From Gammaproteobacteria bacterium (GTDB lineage Bacteria > Pseudomonadota > Gammaproteobacteria > Chromatiales > Chromatiaceae), in the NCBI GenBank assembly GCA_024644505.1, contig JAHEHQ010000128.1:1-7164 (forward strand): a stretch of DNA of 7,164 nt, given 5' to 3'. Made by a program: the position numbers and the translations under genes. Below the pieces are notes generated by a model, which saw nothing but the letters and a program-made list of their open reading frames with translations, had not been told where the DNA came from and made no database searches. Positions 1 through 6,257 of this stretch are shown here, in pieces; position 1 is the stretch's first letter; each line of letters opens with the position of its first letter.

Positions 1-522
1 GGTAATGCTGGCGGGCAGGTGGATCTCAGCGGGGCCTCCACCTCTCGGACTTGACGACTCCCGTTTGGAAGAACTGGCATCAGGTCGCATGACTTCTTGC
101 ATTAAAGCCCCAAGTATTGCGTTACCGACATCCTGGTTCTGCTCATTCTGAGACTGCGTTTTTCCTGTTGGCTGTGTCGGAGTAGGAGCTTCAACACGGG
201 ATCTAAGTCCAATGGAAGCATCTACCCAGAATTGGCCCGAAACCACTTCCCACGCTGGAGCTCTCTGGTATTCTCCGTCGTAGAAATCCTCTTTTACAAT
301 CTCCTTGCTCCAGGGCCAATCAAATTTGGCTACGAGGTCTTCTAGAGCCTGCAATAGCCATCGATCTGCCGCCCGTTCCTTGCGTGCGCGTTGTGTTATA
401 TCTCGCAACTGATTGACTAATGCCTGTGCGTTTGTGTCATCTGAACCGGGTGCCCCCACTGCAATACCAACGCCACTTGTTATCATCACCCACAAGACTG
501 ATATCCAAATAATTCTATTCAT
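1..522 (-). CDS. Uncharacterised exported protein, partial (C-terminus beyond the left edge)
   Basis: The minus strand is open without a stop from the ATG at 520-522 to the window edge, giving 174 whole codons. The product begins with a signal-peptide-like stretch: MNR, then a hydrophobic core rich in I, W, V and L, with a likely cleavage after AVGA at about residue 28. The mature part starts with a charged helical region (about residues 33-60, ALVNQLRDITQRARKERAAD). A Trp/Asp-rich segment follows (FDWPWSKEIVKEDFYDG, about 70-90) and then a segment with VSGQFWVDASIGL. The visible end is a Gln/Ser/Pro-rich low-complexity region with SSSKRESSSPRGGG. There is no lipobox cysteine, so a soluble periplasmic or secreted protein is inferred. 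A weak GGTGA lies just before the ATG. I do not recognise the family and assign no function. Frequent TTA, ATA and AGA codons set it apart from the genes to the right. Confidence 0.75.
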   Translation of the reverse strand, partial: MNRIIWISVLWVMITSGVGIAVGAPGSDDTNAQALVNQLRDITQRARKERAADRWLLQALEDLVAKFDWPWSKEIVKEDFYDGEYQRAPAWEVVSGQFWVDASIGLRSRVEAPTPTQPTGKTQSQNEQNQDVGNAILGALMQEVMRPDASSSKRESSSPRGGGPAEIHLPASIT

Positions 523-758
523 TGATTCACCGCACTATGTGCTGACTTCAAAAGGGGCCTACCAGTTCTTTCGTATGTCTATATCGTTCTACGGACCGGC
601 AAGCATCAAAGAAAAAAGTGCCGATCAACCAGGGGAGATGGCTGACCGGCGAGACCACTCAGGTAAGGGCCTGAGTAGAGTTGGAGAAGCACCATTCTTT
701 AATTCACATCGATCTTGGCAAGGTGCTGCCACCTGATTCGACTGGGATTGAAGTTTCT
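523..758. other. Intergenic stretch with no recognised gene
   Basis: These 236 bases lie upstream of the exported-protein gene and downstream of the sigma-like remnant. Short open frames exist on both strands, but none has a convincing ribosome binding site or a recognisable product. The promoter of the exported-protein gene must lie here or further right, but no clear -35/-10 pair was found. Confidence 0.5.
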
Positions 759-1094
759 TTAAGGGTTTCTGTGATAAGAATTCCCGTTCCCATCAGCCAC
801 AGCACGGTGTGAGGAAACATGCTGATGCTCACACGGAGGACAGTCGCCCGCAGTCTGCACGGCAATTGGCGCGAAGAGCACCTGTTTGCCCTGGCTCACT
901 ATGAGATCCTCCAGCCTATATCCATTCTGGCTGCACCACTTCCGGCACTTCAGAAGGGCATCCCGCTCAAGCTGTCTGACACGTTCCTTACAAACGCCTG
1001 ATTCCAAACCGATCTCTTAAAGGCTTGCGCCGTCTCTTGTCTGAGCGGCGAGGGATTTATCTGGATCAGGGCGGGCGGCGACGGTGCCAGACAT
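759..1094 (-). pseudogene. Remnant with sigma-70 region 4-like helix-turn-helix
   Basis: In one minus-strand frame, codons from an ATG at 1092-1094 read MSGTVAARPDPDKS...TRDGASL. They meet TAA at 1017-1019 and continue in the same frame with EIGLESGVCKERVRQLERD, then ALLKCRKWCSQNGYRLEDLI. The second part resembles the end of sigma factor region 4.2 (family pattern: EIG...GVS+ERVRQ+E..AL.KLR), which contacts the -35 element. The residues before the TAA (DGASL) also fit the usual lead-in DG..(T/S)LEEIG, so the TAA probably replaced a CAA or GAA codon. Beyond LEDLI the frame stays open to TAA at 759-761, but that tail (about 46 residues) resembles nothing known. No region 2 or 3 is visible upstream. 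The fragment after the stop could start at TTG 1007, but no ribosome binding site supports this. A decayed sigma-like or small HTH regulator gene is the best reading. A short functional HTH protein is less likely. Confidence 0.45.
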
Positions 1095-1233
1095 ACTGCT
1101 TGGGAGGTGAGGGCTTCGGGCGTATCCCGACGAATTCAGCAAGGGCGGCTTCGGCTGGACTCATGGAAACGGACTCTACAGGAAGTCAGTACAATTCCCA
1201 TATTATCGCATAACATATTGATAAATCGAGAAA

Positions 1234-1258
1234 CGCAGTGCCGCATAGCGGCACTGCG
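1234..1258 (-). terminator. Perfect 11-bp hairpin after the mscS-like gene
   Basis: The arms CGCAGTGCCGC (1234-1244) and GCGGCACTGCG (1248-1258) are exact reverse complements separated by three bases (ATA). The hairpin lies 19 bases past the stop of the minus-strand channel gene. Read on the minus strand, it is followed by a weakly T-rich stretch (GTTTCTCGATTTATC) rather than a clean T run. A transcription end or RNA-stabilising hairpin for the leftward unit is likely, and an intrinsic terminator is plausible but imperfect. Confidence 0.6.
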
Positions 1259-1277
1259 CACACTGAGTAACTAGGGC

Positions 1278-2177
1278 CTAATCGGCTTTGTTCAGATGCA
1301 CGTCCATCTGGGGGAAGGGGATGGAGATATCGTTTTCGTCGAAGGCCAGTTTTACATTCTCGGTGAAATCCAGTTTCACGGGCCAGTAATCGGCGGCGTT
1401 GACCCAGGGCCGAACGATGAAATTGACGCTGCTGTCAGCCAGTTCCCCCACCGCAACCTGAGGTGCCGGGTCTTTCAGGATGCGCTCGTCAGATTCGATC
1501 AGCTTGCTGAGTACTTCTTTCGCCTTCTTGATGTCGTCCCCGTAACCGATTCCGAACACCATGTCCACGCGGCGCGTGGAACGGGCGGAATAGTTGGTGA
1601 TGGTGCCGCTGTAGATTGAGCCGTTGGGAATGATGATCTCCCTGTTGTCAGGGGTACGCATCACGGTGGTGAATATGGAGATTTTTTCCACCACGCCTGA
1701 GGTGCCGGCGGCCTCAACGAAATCCCCGTCCTTGAAGGGGCGAAAAACGATGAGCATGACACCGGAGGCGAAGTTCTGCAACGAGCCTTGGAGGGCCAGA
1801 CCGATGGCCAGGCCGGCGGCACCGAGCAGGGCGATAAGGGATGTGGTGTTGACCCCCAACTGATTGAGCGCAGCGATGATGACGAACAGCAGCAGCAGGG
1901 TGCTGATAATGGACGAGACGAAATTGACTAATATGACATCCATCTTGGCCCGTGTGAGGGCTTTCTTGATCAGATTGACTACGATCTTCACCACCCAGCG
2001 ACCGACGATGAAGATTACGATGGCGAAAATGATATTGATCGACCAGGGTATGACATAGGTCGAGACGAATTCACTGATCTCTGCGGCCTCGGGGATATCG
2101 GGAATTTGCGGCATTTCAGGCATTTCAGGCACTTCAGGCAGTGCGGGAGTTTCGGGCGACTTTGACTCGTCTGACAT
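1278..2177 (-). CDS. mscS: Small-conductance mechanosensitive channel, MscS family
   Basis: The product is a 299-residue inner-membrane channel that opens under membrane tension and releases solutes during hypo-osmotic shock. It matches the short E. coli MscS type (286 residues) nearly end to end. Membrane helix 1 is at about residues 44-66, helix 2 at 86-107 and pore-lining helix 3 at about 112-145. Helix 3 has the Gly/Ala packing pattern GAAGLAIGLALQGSLQNFASG, followed by FRPF. The cytoplasmic beta domain has MRTPDNREIIIPNG, and the C-terminal domain ends FPQMDVHLNK, as in E. coli. The ATG at 2177 is chosen because AGGA sits 8 bases upstream. An in-frame GTG-like start at 2222 would add 15 residues and lacks this support. 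The oddity is an acidic proline repeat before helix 1 (PEVPEMPEMPQIPDIPE, residues 14-30), expected on the periplasmic side. The gene lies 179 bases after the secretin-like gene, so its own promoter is possible. Confidence 0.96.
   Translation of the reverse strand: MSDESKSPETPALPEVPEMPEMPQIPDIPEAAEISEFVSTYVIPWSINIIFAIVIFIVGRWVVKIVVNLIKKALTRAKMDVILVNFVSSIISTLLLLFVIIAALNQLGVNTTSLIALLGAAGLAIGLALQGSLQNFASGVMLIVFRPFKDGDFVEAAGTSGVVEKISIFTTVMRTPDNREIIIPNGSIYSGTITNYSARSTRRVDMVFGIGYGDDIKKAKEVLSKLIESDERILKDPAPQVAVGELADSSVNFIVRPWVNAADYWPVKLDFTENVKLAFDENDISIPFPQMDVHLNKAD
2112..2138. repeat. Three tandem 9-bp units inside the mscS-like gene
   Basis: The plus strand shows CATTTCAGG at 2112-2120 and again at 2121-2129, then CACTTCAGG at 2130-2138. 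On the coding (minus) strand these encode Pro-Glu-Val/Met triplets, part of a longer P-x-(hydrophobic) run in the N-terminal extension. Slippage in the repeat would add or remove whole triplets of residues without shifting the frame. Confidence 0.9.
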
Positions 2178-2185
2178 GTTCAGCT

Positions 2186-2189
2186 TCCT
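2186..2189 (-). promoter_or_regulatory. Ribosome binding site that fixes the mscS start
   Basis: AGGA on the minus strand lies 8 bases before the ATG at 2175-2177. The alternative start further upstream (2222) has no such site at a usable distance. Confidence 0.7.
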
Positions 2190-2205
2190 GTTGTTTATCA
2201 GTTGG

Positions 2206-2211
2206 ATTGTA
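2206..2211 (-). promoter_or_regulatory. Possible -10 element for the mscS-like gene
   Basis: On the minus strand TACAAT (one mismatch from TATAAT) lies about 29 bases before the chosen ATG. No good -35 hexamer stands 16-18 bases further upstream, so this is only a weak candidate for a separate promoter. The 179-base gap to the gene upstream makes a separate promoter reasonable. Confidence 0.25.
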
Positions 2212-2356
2212 CCGGACCTCATCGGAGTGTCCGGCAGATTAGCTGGCTGATTCTACGGGCTCTCTTTAAGCCGCACAACTTCCGTCACATCCTGTTGATC
2301 AGGTATATGAATTGGCGTCTCAAAACAGGGAGTTATTGTTTCGCGAGCCCTAAGGG

Positions 2357-3175
2357 TCAGCGGCGTTCTTCAACCTTGATGAAAATATCGCGTTGTTGCC
2401 GGTTTCGGGTGGTCACGCTCCGGGCGATGCCCCGCCCGTCTCCGTCACCCGATCGCTCGGCACCGCCGATGGCAATCCATTCGCCCAGGGCCCCACCGAC
2501 CACCGTTCTGGCACGTTGGATATCGAAGGTTCTTTCCATCCGCCCCAGCCTTTCCATGTGTGGGCTGACCTCCAGGGTGACCCGGTCGCCGTTGAGCCTG
2601 GGGGTGACGTAGAAGCCCGTGGTGACGTCCCTGTATTCGGTGTAAAGTTCGCCGCGCGGGGGATAAGGGCCACCCCAGTACCGCCGGTAATTGTCTATGG
2701 GCACCGATTTGCCGGTGGCGATAAAGGCGGGATATCCCTCCATGGTCTGAACCCGGTGTGTGACGTCAAGGTCGCTTCGGGTGGTGGACTTGCGAGCGGT
2801 AAGTTTTACCGAATCCTCTTCGGTTGGATGCCCGATGACGATTTTGGTGTTCTTGCCTACCATTACGTCCACATCCGCTGCGAGTTTTCGGGCTCCTGTC
2901 TGGTCATTCACCCCCTGACGTACCGATACGATGAGACGTCGGGGTGCCCGATCCACCTGCTCGAGAACCCTGCGGATCTCTCTCAGATTCTCTTCGGAAG
3001 TACGGATGATGAGCTGATTGTTCATCCCGGTGACAGCCCCATCCTCGCCGATCAGCGGCCGGATAAGGGGAATGATCTCCTCGACCTGCCTGCCTTTGAG
3101 TTCTATGATCTCGAGCGGGTAGTCCGCCAGTACGGGCATGCCTATCAGAAGCAGCAGCAAGGTAATGATTCTCAT
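2357..3175 (-). CDS. Exported secretin-like protein with N-domain (NolW/secretin_N-like)
   Basis: The product has 272 residues. MRIITLLLLLIGMPVLA is a clear signal peptide, so the ATG at 3175 is preferred over an upstream in-frame start at 3232 that would bury it behind 19 polar residues. Residues about 18-85 look like a secretin N-domain: LEIIELKGRQVEEIIPLIRPL, then NNQLIIRTSEENLREIRRVLEQVD, then a P-R-R-L-I-V-S-V strand. This is the fold that forms periplasmic rings in type II/III secretion and pilus secretins. The C-terminal half has strands reminiscent of the secretin core (VQTMEGYPAFIATGKSVPI; TTGFYVTPRLNGDRVTLEVSP; LGEWIAIGG; RDIFIKVEERR). At 272 residues it is far shorter than true secretins (usually over 400) and probably forms no full outer-membrane gate. 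No other secretion genes are near. It starts 14 bases after the DUF7931-like gene, so co-transcription is likely. The exact role is unknown. Confidence 0.85.
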   Translation of the reverse strand: MRIITLLLLLIGMPVLADYPLEIIELKGRQVEEIIPLIRPLIGEDGAVTGMNNQLIIRTSEENLREIRRVLEQVDRAPRRLIVSVRQGVNDQTGARKLAADVDVMVGKNTKIVIGHPTEEDSVKLTARKSTTRSDLDVTHRVQTMEGYPAFIATGKSVPIDNYRRYWGGPYPPRGELYTEYRDVTTGFYVTPRLNGDRVTLEVSPHMERLGRMERTFDIQRARTVVGGALGEWIAIGGAERSGDGDGRGIARSVTTRNRQQRDIFIKVEERR

Positions 3176-3189
3176 AGTGTCAAGAGGCC

Positions 3190-3714
3190 CTAGATGCCGA
3201 TAATCCGCAGTTCCGAATCGGGTTCGCTGCATTCCCAGATCGCACTGAAAAGATCCCGGTAGCTCTCGGCCTTGCGCCGATCATTGAAGTCCGCTTCCCC
3301 CTCATACTGGTTGTGCTGTCTGCGTCTCACATACCCTGTAGCGTCCACCACCATGAAGTTTTCACCATGATCTATGAATTCGGGGTTGTGGCGGCGAATC
3401 TCTATACGGCTGGGAAGTTTGCGGGCGAGATCCACGAGCCGATGCCCCTCCTTTTGAACCCGTTCGTTGTTCTGCAACAGGATGCGGATACGGGCGTTTC
3501 CGGTGGAGAGGGCAAGCGCCTTGACCGCCTTGAGGAAGGGTTTTTTGTCGTATACCCGGGTATCCAGGTCATAAGTGAAGATATCCAGTTGCCGGGTTGC
3601 CTGTTCCGCCATGAGACGGGATATCCTGCGGAAACCCTCAGCGTCGCGGAGAGGTATGATTTCGGTGCTCTTTCCAAGCACCGGCTCTGTCGTTGATCTA
3701 TCTTTCTCAACCAT
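3190..3714 (-). CDS. DUF7931-like protein with a phospholipase-D-like fold
   Basis: The product has 174 residues, no signal peptide and no membrane segment, so it is probably cytoplasmic. Its layout recalls one phospholipase-D-like domain: a helix with ISRLMAEQATRQLDIFTYDLD (about 31-51), a helix with KPFLKAVKALAL, the strand ARIRILLQNN (74-83), and a strand/turn with RIEIRRHNPEF. Next comes IDHGENFMVVDATGYVRRR (114-132) and finally DFNDRRKAESYRDLFSAIWE. The HGENFMVVD stretch sits where active enzymes carry HxKxxxxD, but the lysine is missing and the spacing is off by one, so phosphodiesterase activity is doubtful. From memory, this domain occurs fused to or beside GNAT acetyltransferases in proteobacteria. 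Here its ATG overlaps the end of the GNAT gene by 8 bases (ATGGTTGA), which implies coupled translation. A GGAG lies 10 bases before the start, inside the GNAT gene. The molecular role is unknown. Confidence 0.82.
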   Translation of the reverse strand: MVEKDRSTTEPVLGKSTEIIPLRDAEGFRRISRLMAEQATRQLDIFTYDLDTRVYDKKPFLKAVKALALSTGNARIRILLQNNERVQKEGHRLVDLARKLPSRIEIRRHNPEFIDHGENFMVVDATGYVRRRQHNQYEGEADFNDRRKAESYRDLFSAIWECSEPDSELRIIGI

Positions 3715-4168
3715 TCTGCTGCAACTCCATTCTTCGGTGTGCGATGCCGGCCTCCATGAACTCCTCTCCGGTCTCGCTGAAACCCATGCGGCGATAGAAG
3801 GCGATGGCCGACACCTGGGCGTTCAGGAAGGGCGTCGGCAGCCCCTTTTGCCTGGCAATTTCCAACGCGGCTCCCAGGAGTGCGGTGCCGACACCCGCTT
3901 TGCGTCGGGATTTCAGAACCGCCATCCGGCCGATCTGACCGCTGGAAAGCAGTCTTGCGGCGCCGATGGGTTCACCGTCGGGGGCTTCGGCCAGAAGGTG
4001 GATGGCGGTCGCTTCGTGGTCGTCCCACTCCAGGTCGGGTGGAACACGCTGCTCCTCCACGAAGACAGGTGTTCTCACGCTTCTGAGAGCGGCCGCTTCT
4101 TCGGGCCAATGGGCCTGCCTGATCGATACAGCCGGTTCATTCATCGGGTCATCGTAAGGAGAAGTCAT
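3707..4168 (-). CDS. GNAT-family N-acetyltransferase
   Basis: This 153-residue cytoplasmic enzyme is expected to transfer an acetyl group from acetyl-CoA to an amine, but the substrate cannot be read from the sequence. The N-terminal motif VRTPVFVEEQRVPPDLEWDD (31-50) is typical of the ElaA/YjcF-like branch. It is followed by the HLLAEAPDGEPIGAARLL strands, then motif A, IGRMAVLKSRRKAGVGTALL, with the acetyl-CoA pyrophosphate-binding loop R-K-A-G-V-G at 89-94. Motif B has LNAQVSAIAFYRRMGF (115-130), with the usual Tyr. The ATG at 4168 has only AAGGG immediately before it, which is too close for an ideal site. An in-frame ATG at 4144 (MNEPAVSIRQ) would give a protein starting where relatives usually start, but it has no better site, so the start is uncertain. 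This is the first gene of the leftward unit. Its stop overlaps the DUF7931-like start, suggesting the two proteins work together. Confidence 0.9.
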   Translation of the reverse strand: MTSPYDDPMNEPAVSIRQAHWPEEAAALRSVRTPVFVEEQRVPPDLEWDDHEATAIHLLAEAPDGEPIGAARLLSSGQIGRMAVLKSRRKAGVGTALLGAALEIARQKGLPTPFLNAQVSAIAFYRRMGFSETGEEFMEAGIAHRRMELQQNG

Positions 4169-4326
4169 TCCCTTAGTTTCACCCAGTCAGGGGCGAAGTT
4201 CCAGCCAAATCCGGGTATGCGGACCTTTGGATAATCAGGCGCTTAGGCTTCGGATTCCCATTTTTATCGGGTACTCTGAAGATTCCGATTGAATTAGAAT
4301 GCGTAGGAGCCAGTCCGGGGGAGAGC
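4169..4326. promoter_or_regulatory. Divergent intergenic region between the GNAT unit and the ABC operon
   Basis: These 158 bases separate genes that point away from each other, so they should hold promoters for both units. The A+T-rich core at about 4260-4300 is the likeliest place. TAGAAT at about 4292-4297 could be a plus-strand -10, but no good -35 is found upstream. On the minus strand, GATAAA near 4264-4269 is an equally weak candidate. No riboswitch or attenuator hairpin was recognised. Confidence 0.4.
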
Positions 4327-5310
4327 ATGAAACCTTACAGATATCTTTTTACGTCGACCGCGATGCTGATGTTGATCGGGGTGCTGGCGAGTGGTATTTC
4401 CCACGCCCGGGCCGACACCAGCCGGGTCAGGATCACAGCCATCGTCGAACATCCCGCACTGGATGCGGTGAGAAAGGGCGTGCTGGACGAACTGTCTGAA
4501 CAGGGATTCAATGAGGGCGGCAACATGGATTGGGAGTTTCAGAGCGCCCAGGGTGACACAGGCATAGCAGGCCAGATTGCACGCAAGTTCGTCGGTGACG
4601 AACCCGATGTTATCGTGGCCATCGCCACGCCCTCCGCTCAGGCTGTTGTGGCCGCGGCTCGCGGCAGTGTTCCGGTGGTGTTTTCCGCTGTTACCGACCC
4701 GGTGGATGCCAAACTGGTGAAAGACCCCGGGCATCCCGGGGGCAGCGTCACGGGCGTATCCGATATGCTGCCCATTGCCAGGCACCTGGCGCTTATCCGG
4801 GAGGTGGTGCCGGAGGTCCGGACCATAGGCATCCCCTACAATCCTGGGGAGGCCAATGCGGCGGTACTGGTGGACAGGATCAGGGAGATCGCACCGGGCA
4901 TGGACCTTAAGATCATTACCGCCTCGGCGCCGAACAGCGGTGATGTGCTGATGGCTGCCCGCTCACTGGTGGGGAAGGTGGATGTCATTTATTTCACGAC
5001 CGACAACACCGTTGTTTCCGCGTTCGAATCCGTTGCCAAAGTGGGCATCGATGCCCGGATACCCGTGTTTGCGGGAGACACGGATACGGTAACCCGGGGT
5101 GCGGTGGCCGCGGTGGGATTTGACTAATACGATGTGGGGCGCCAGACAGGCGCCATCGTGGCGCGCATCCTGAAAGGGGAGAAAGCGGGCGACATACCGG
5201 TTCAGGGTGTGGAGACTACCAAGCTGTATCTCAATCCAGAAGCGGCCCGGAAGATGGGTGTGAAACTGCCGGATGCCCTGATAAAAAAAGCAGCAAAGAT
5301 CGTTGATTAG
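4327..5310 (+). pseudogene. ABC transporter substrate-binding protein (ABC_sub_bind, TrpX-like), interrupted by an in-frame TAA
   Basis: The ATG at 4327 follows GGGGGAG. MKPYRYLFTS...ASGISHARA is a signal peptide with likely cleavage near residue 35, and no lipobox Cys means a soluble periplasmic protein. The mature part matches the type-I periplasmic-binding fold of family PF04392: ITAIVEHPALDAVRKGVLDEL, PDVIVAIATPSAQAVVAAA, VPVVFSAVTDPVDAKLV, GSVTGVSDM, IGIPYNPGEANA, DVIYFTTDNTVVSAFE and IPVFAGDTDTVTRGAVAAVGFD. TAA at 5125-5127 (codon 267) then ends the frame. The same frame continues with YDVGRQTGAIVARILKGEK...KLYLNPEAARKMGVKLPDALIKKA to TAG at 5308-5310, exactly the missing family C-terminus. 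Relatives usually have G-x-D-Y-Y/F at the break, so a Tyr codon (TAC or TAT) probably became TAA by one change. Without the last 60 residues the second lobe and hinge crossing would be incomplete, so the 266-residue product is probably inactive. Related systems import tryptophan or other small molecules; the substrate here is unknown. Confidence 0.88.
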
Positions 5311-5348
5311 GCGTTCTTCTTTTTCAGACCTTTGAACACTTCGGAAAC

Positions 5349-6257
5349 ATGAGCCTGATAGCCTTTCTCGGCTCCATAGAGACTGGGCTGTTGTTCGGCC
5401 TGGTGGCGCTCGGGGTGTTTCTGAGTTTCAGGATTCTGAACTTTCCCGACCTGACGGTGGATGGCAGCCTGCCCCTGGGGGCCGCAACGGCCGCCACCCT
5501 GATCGTCAACGGTGTGGATCCCTACATAGCAACCCTGATAGCGGTGATGGCGGGGGCCTGTGCCGGATTGGTGACGGCATTTCTCAACGTCAGGCTGGGG
5601 ATCTTGCACCTGCTCGCCAGCATTCTCACCATGATCGCCCTGTACTCGGTGAACCTGCGGGTGATGGGTAAACCCAATCAGGCCCTGCTCGGGGAGGAAA
5701 CCGTATTCACCCCCTTCGAGGGGCTGGGTCTTCCCTTGTATTGGATTATGCCGATATATCTGGCAGTGCTGATTCTCATCGTACTGATTCTGCTGAATCT
5801 GTTTCTGGGTTCCGAGTCCGGTCTCGGAATGCGCGCCACCGGCTCCAATCCCCGCATGTCCGCGGCCCAGGGAATCGAAACCGGCCGCATGAAACTGCTG
5901 GGCATCGCCATGTCCAACGGGCTGGTGGGTCTGGCCGGTGCCCTGTTTGCGCAGATCCAGGGAGGCGCCGACATCACCATGGGCGTGGGTGTCATTGTCG
6001 TCGGTCTGGCCGCGGTCATCCTGGGAGAGGCCGTGATGTCGACCCGAACCATCCTGCTGGCCACCGTCGCCTGCATACTGGGATCGGTGCTCTACCGGCT
6101 GGTGGTTGCCCTCGCCCTGACTGCTGAGTTTCTGGGACTGCAGGCCCAGGATCTCAAACTGATCACCGCCGTACTGGTGGTGGCCGCCATGACTTTGCCC
6201 GGCGTTCGGCGCCGATGGGCGATTGCCCGGCGAAAGAGGTCCCGGGAGTCATCGTGA
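5349..6257 (+). CDS. ABC transporter permease (branched-chain/LivH-like, TrpY-like)
   Basis: This 302-residue inner-membrane protein is the translocation channel of the importer and matches the BPD_transp_2 type (PF02653). About eight or nine hydrophobic segments are visible, from GLLFGLVALGVFLSFRILNF at the start to LITAVLVVAAMTL near the end. Family hallmarks include FRILNFPDLTVDGSLPLGAA, the short cytoplasmic coupling region GSESGLGMRATGSNPRMSAAQGIE (about 155-180), which docks on the ATPase, and ALFAQIQGGADITMGVGVIVVGLAAVILG. The frame is intact. It begins 38 bases after the binding-protein stop, with a modest GGAAAC before the ATG, and ends in TGA overlapping the ATPase start. Unlike its partner binding protein it shows no damage. 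Confidence 0.95.
   Translation: MSLIAFLGSIETGLLFGLVALGVFLSFRILNFPDLTVDGSLPLGAATAATLIVNGVDPYIATLIAVMAGACAGLVTAFLNVRLGILHLLASILTMIALYSVNLRVMGKPNQALLGEETVFTPFEGLGLPLYWIMPIYLAVLILIVLILLNLFLGSESGLGMRATGSNPRMSAAQGIETGRMKLLGIAMSNGLVGLAGALFAQIQGGADITMGVGVIVVGLAAVILGEAVMSTRTILLATVACILGSVLYRLVVALALTAEFLGLQAQDLKLITAVLVVAAMTLPGVRRRWAIARRKRSRESS
6244..6248 (+). promoter_or_regulatory. Ribosome binding site that fixes the ATPase start
   Basis: GGGAG at 6244-6248 lies 5 bases before GTG at 6254. This supports the GTG over an ATG at 6215, which would place 13 atypical residues (ending ...KEVPGVI) ahead of the conserved start MIDVRNIRVTF. Confidence 0.75.

Noticed and set aside
678..730. Short inverted repeat AGCACC/GGTGCT near 690-727
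   Set aside because: It has only 6-bp arms with a wide loop, as expected by chance.
413..736. A plus-strand 107-residue frame
   Set aside because: It overlaps the start of the exported-protein gene antisense, has no ribosome site and a composition unlike a protein.
1066..1164. A 32-codon minus-strand frame beginning MSPAEAALAEFVGIRPKPSP
   Set aside because: It has no ribosome site and no recognisable family. It may be the out-of-frame upstream part of the sigma-like remnant, but a frameshift cannot be shown.
2393..3193. A long plus-strand frame (266 residues)
   Set aside because: It is the antisense shadow of the secretin-like gene, which has a signal peptide and a coherent domain pattern.
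3575..4234. A plus-strand 219-residue frame
   Set aside because: It lies antisense across the GNAT and DUF7931-like genes, both of which carry clear family motifs.
5134..5310. Restart of translation at GTG 5134 to make a separate C-terminal fragment
   Set aside because: No ribosome binding site precedes it, and a 59-residue piece of a binding protein without a signal peptide would not be useful.
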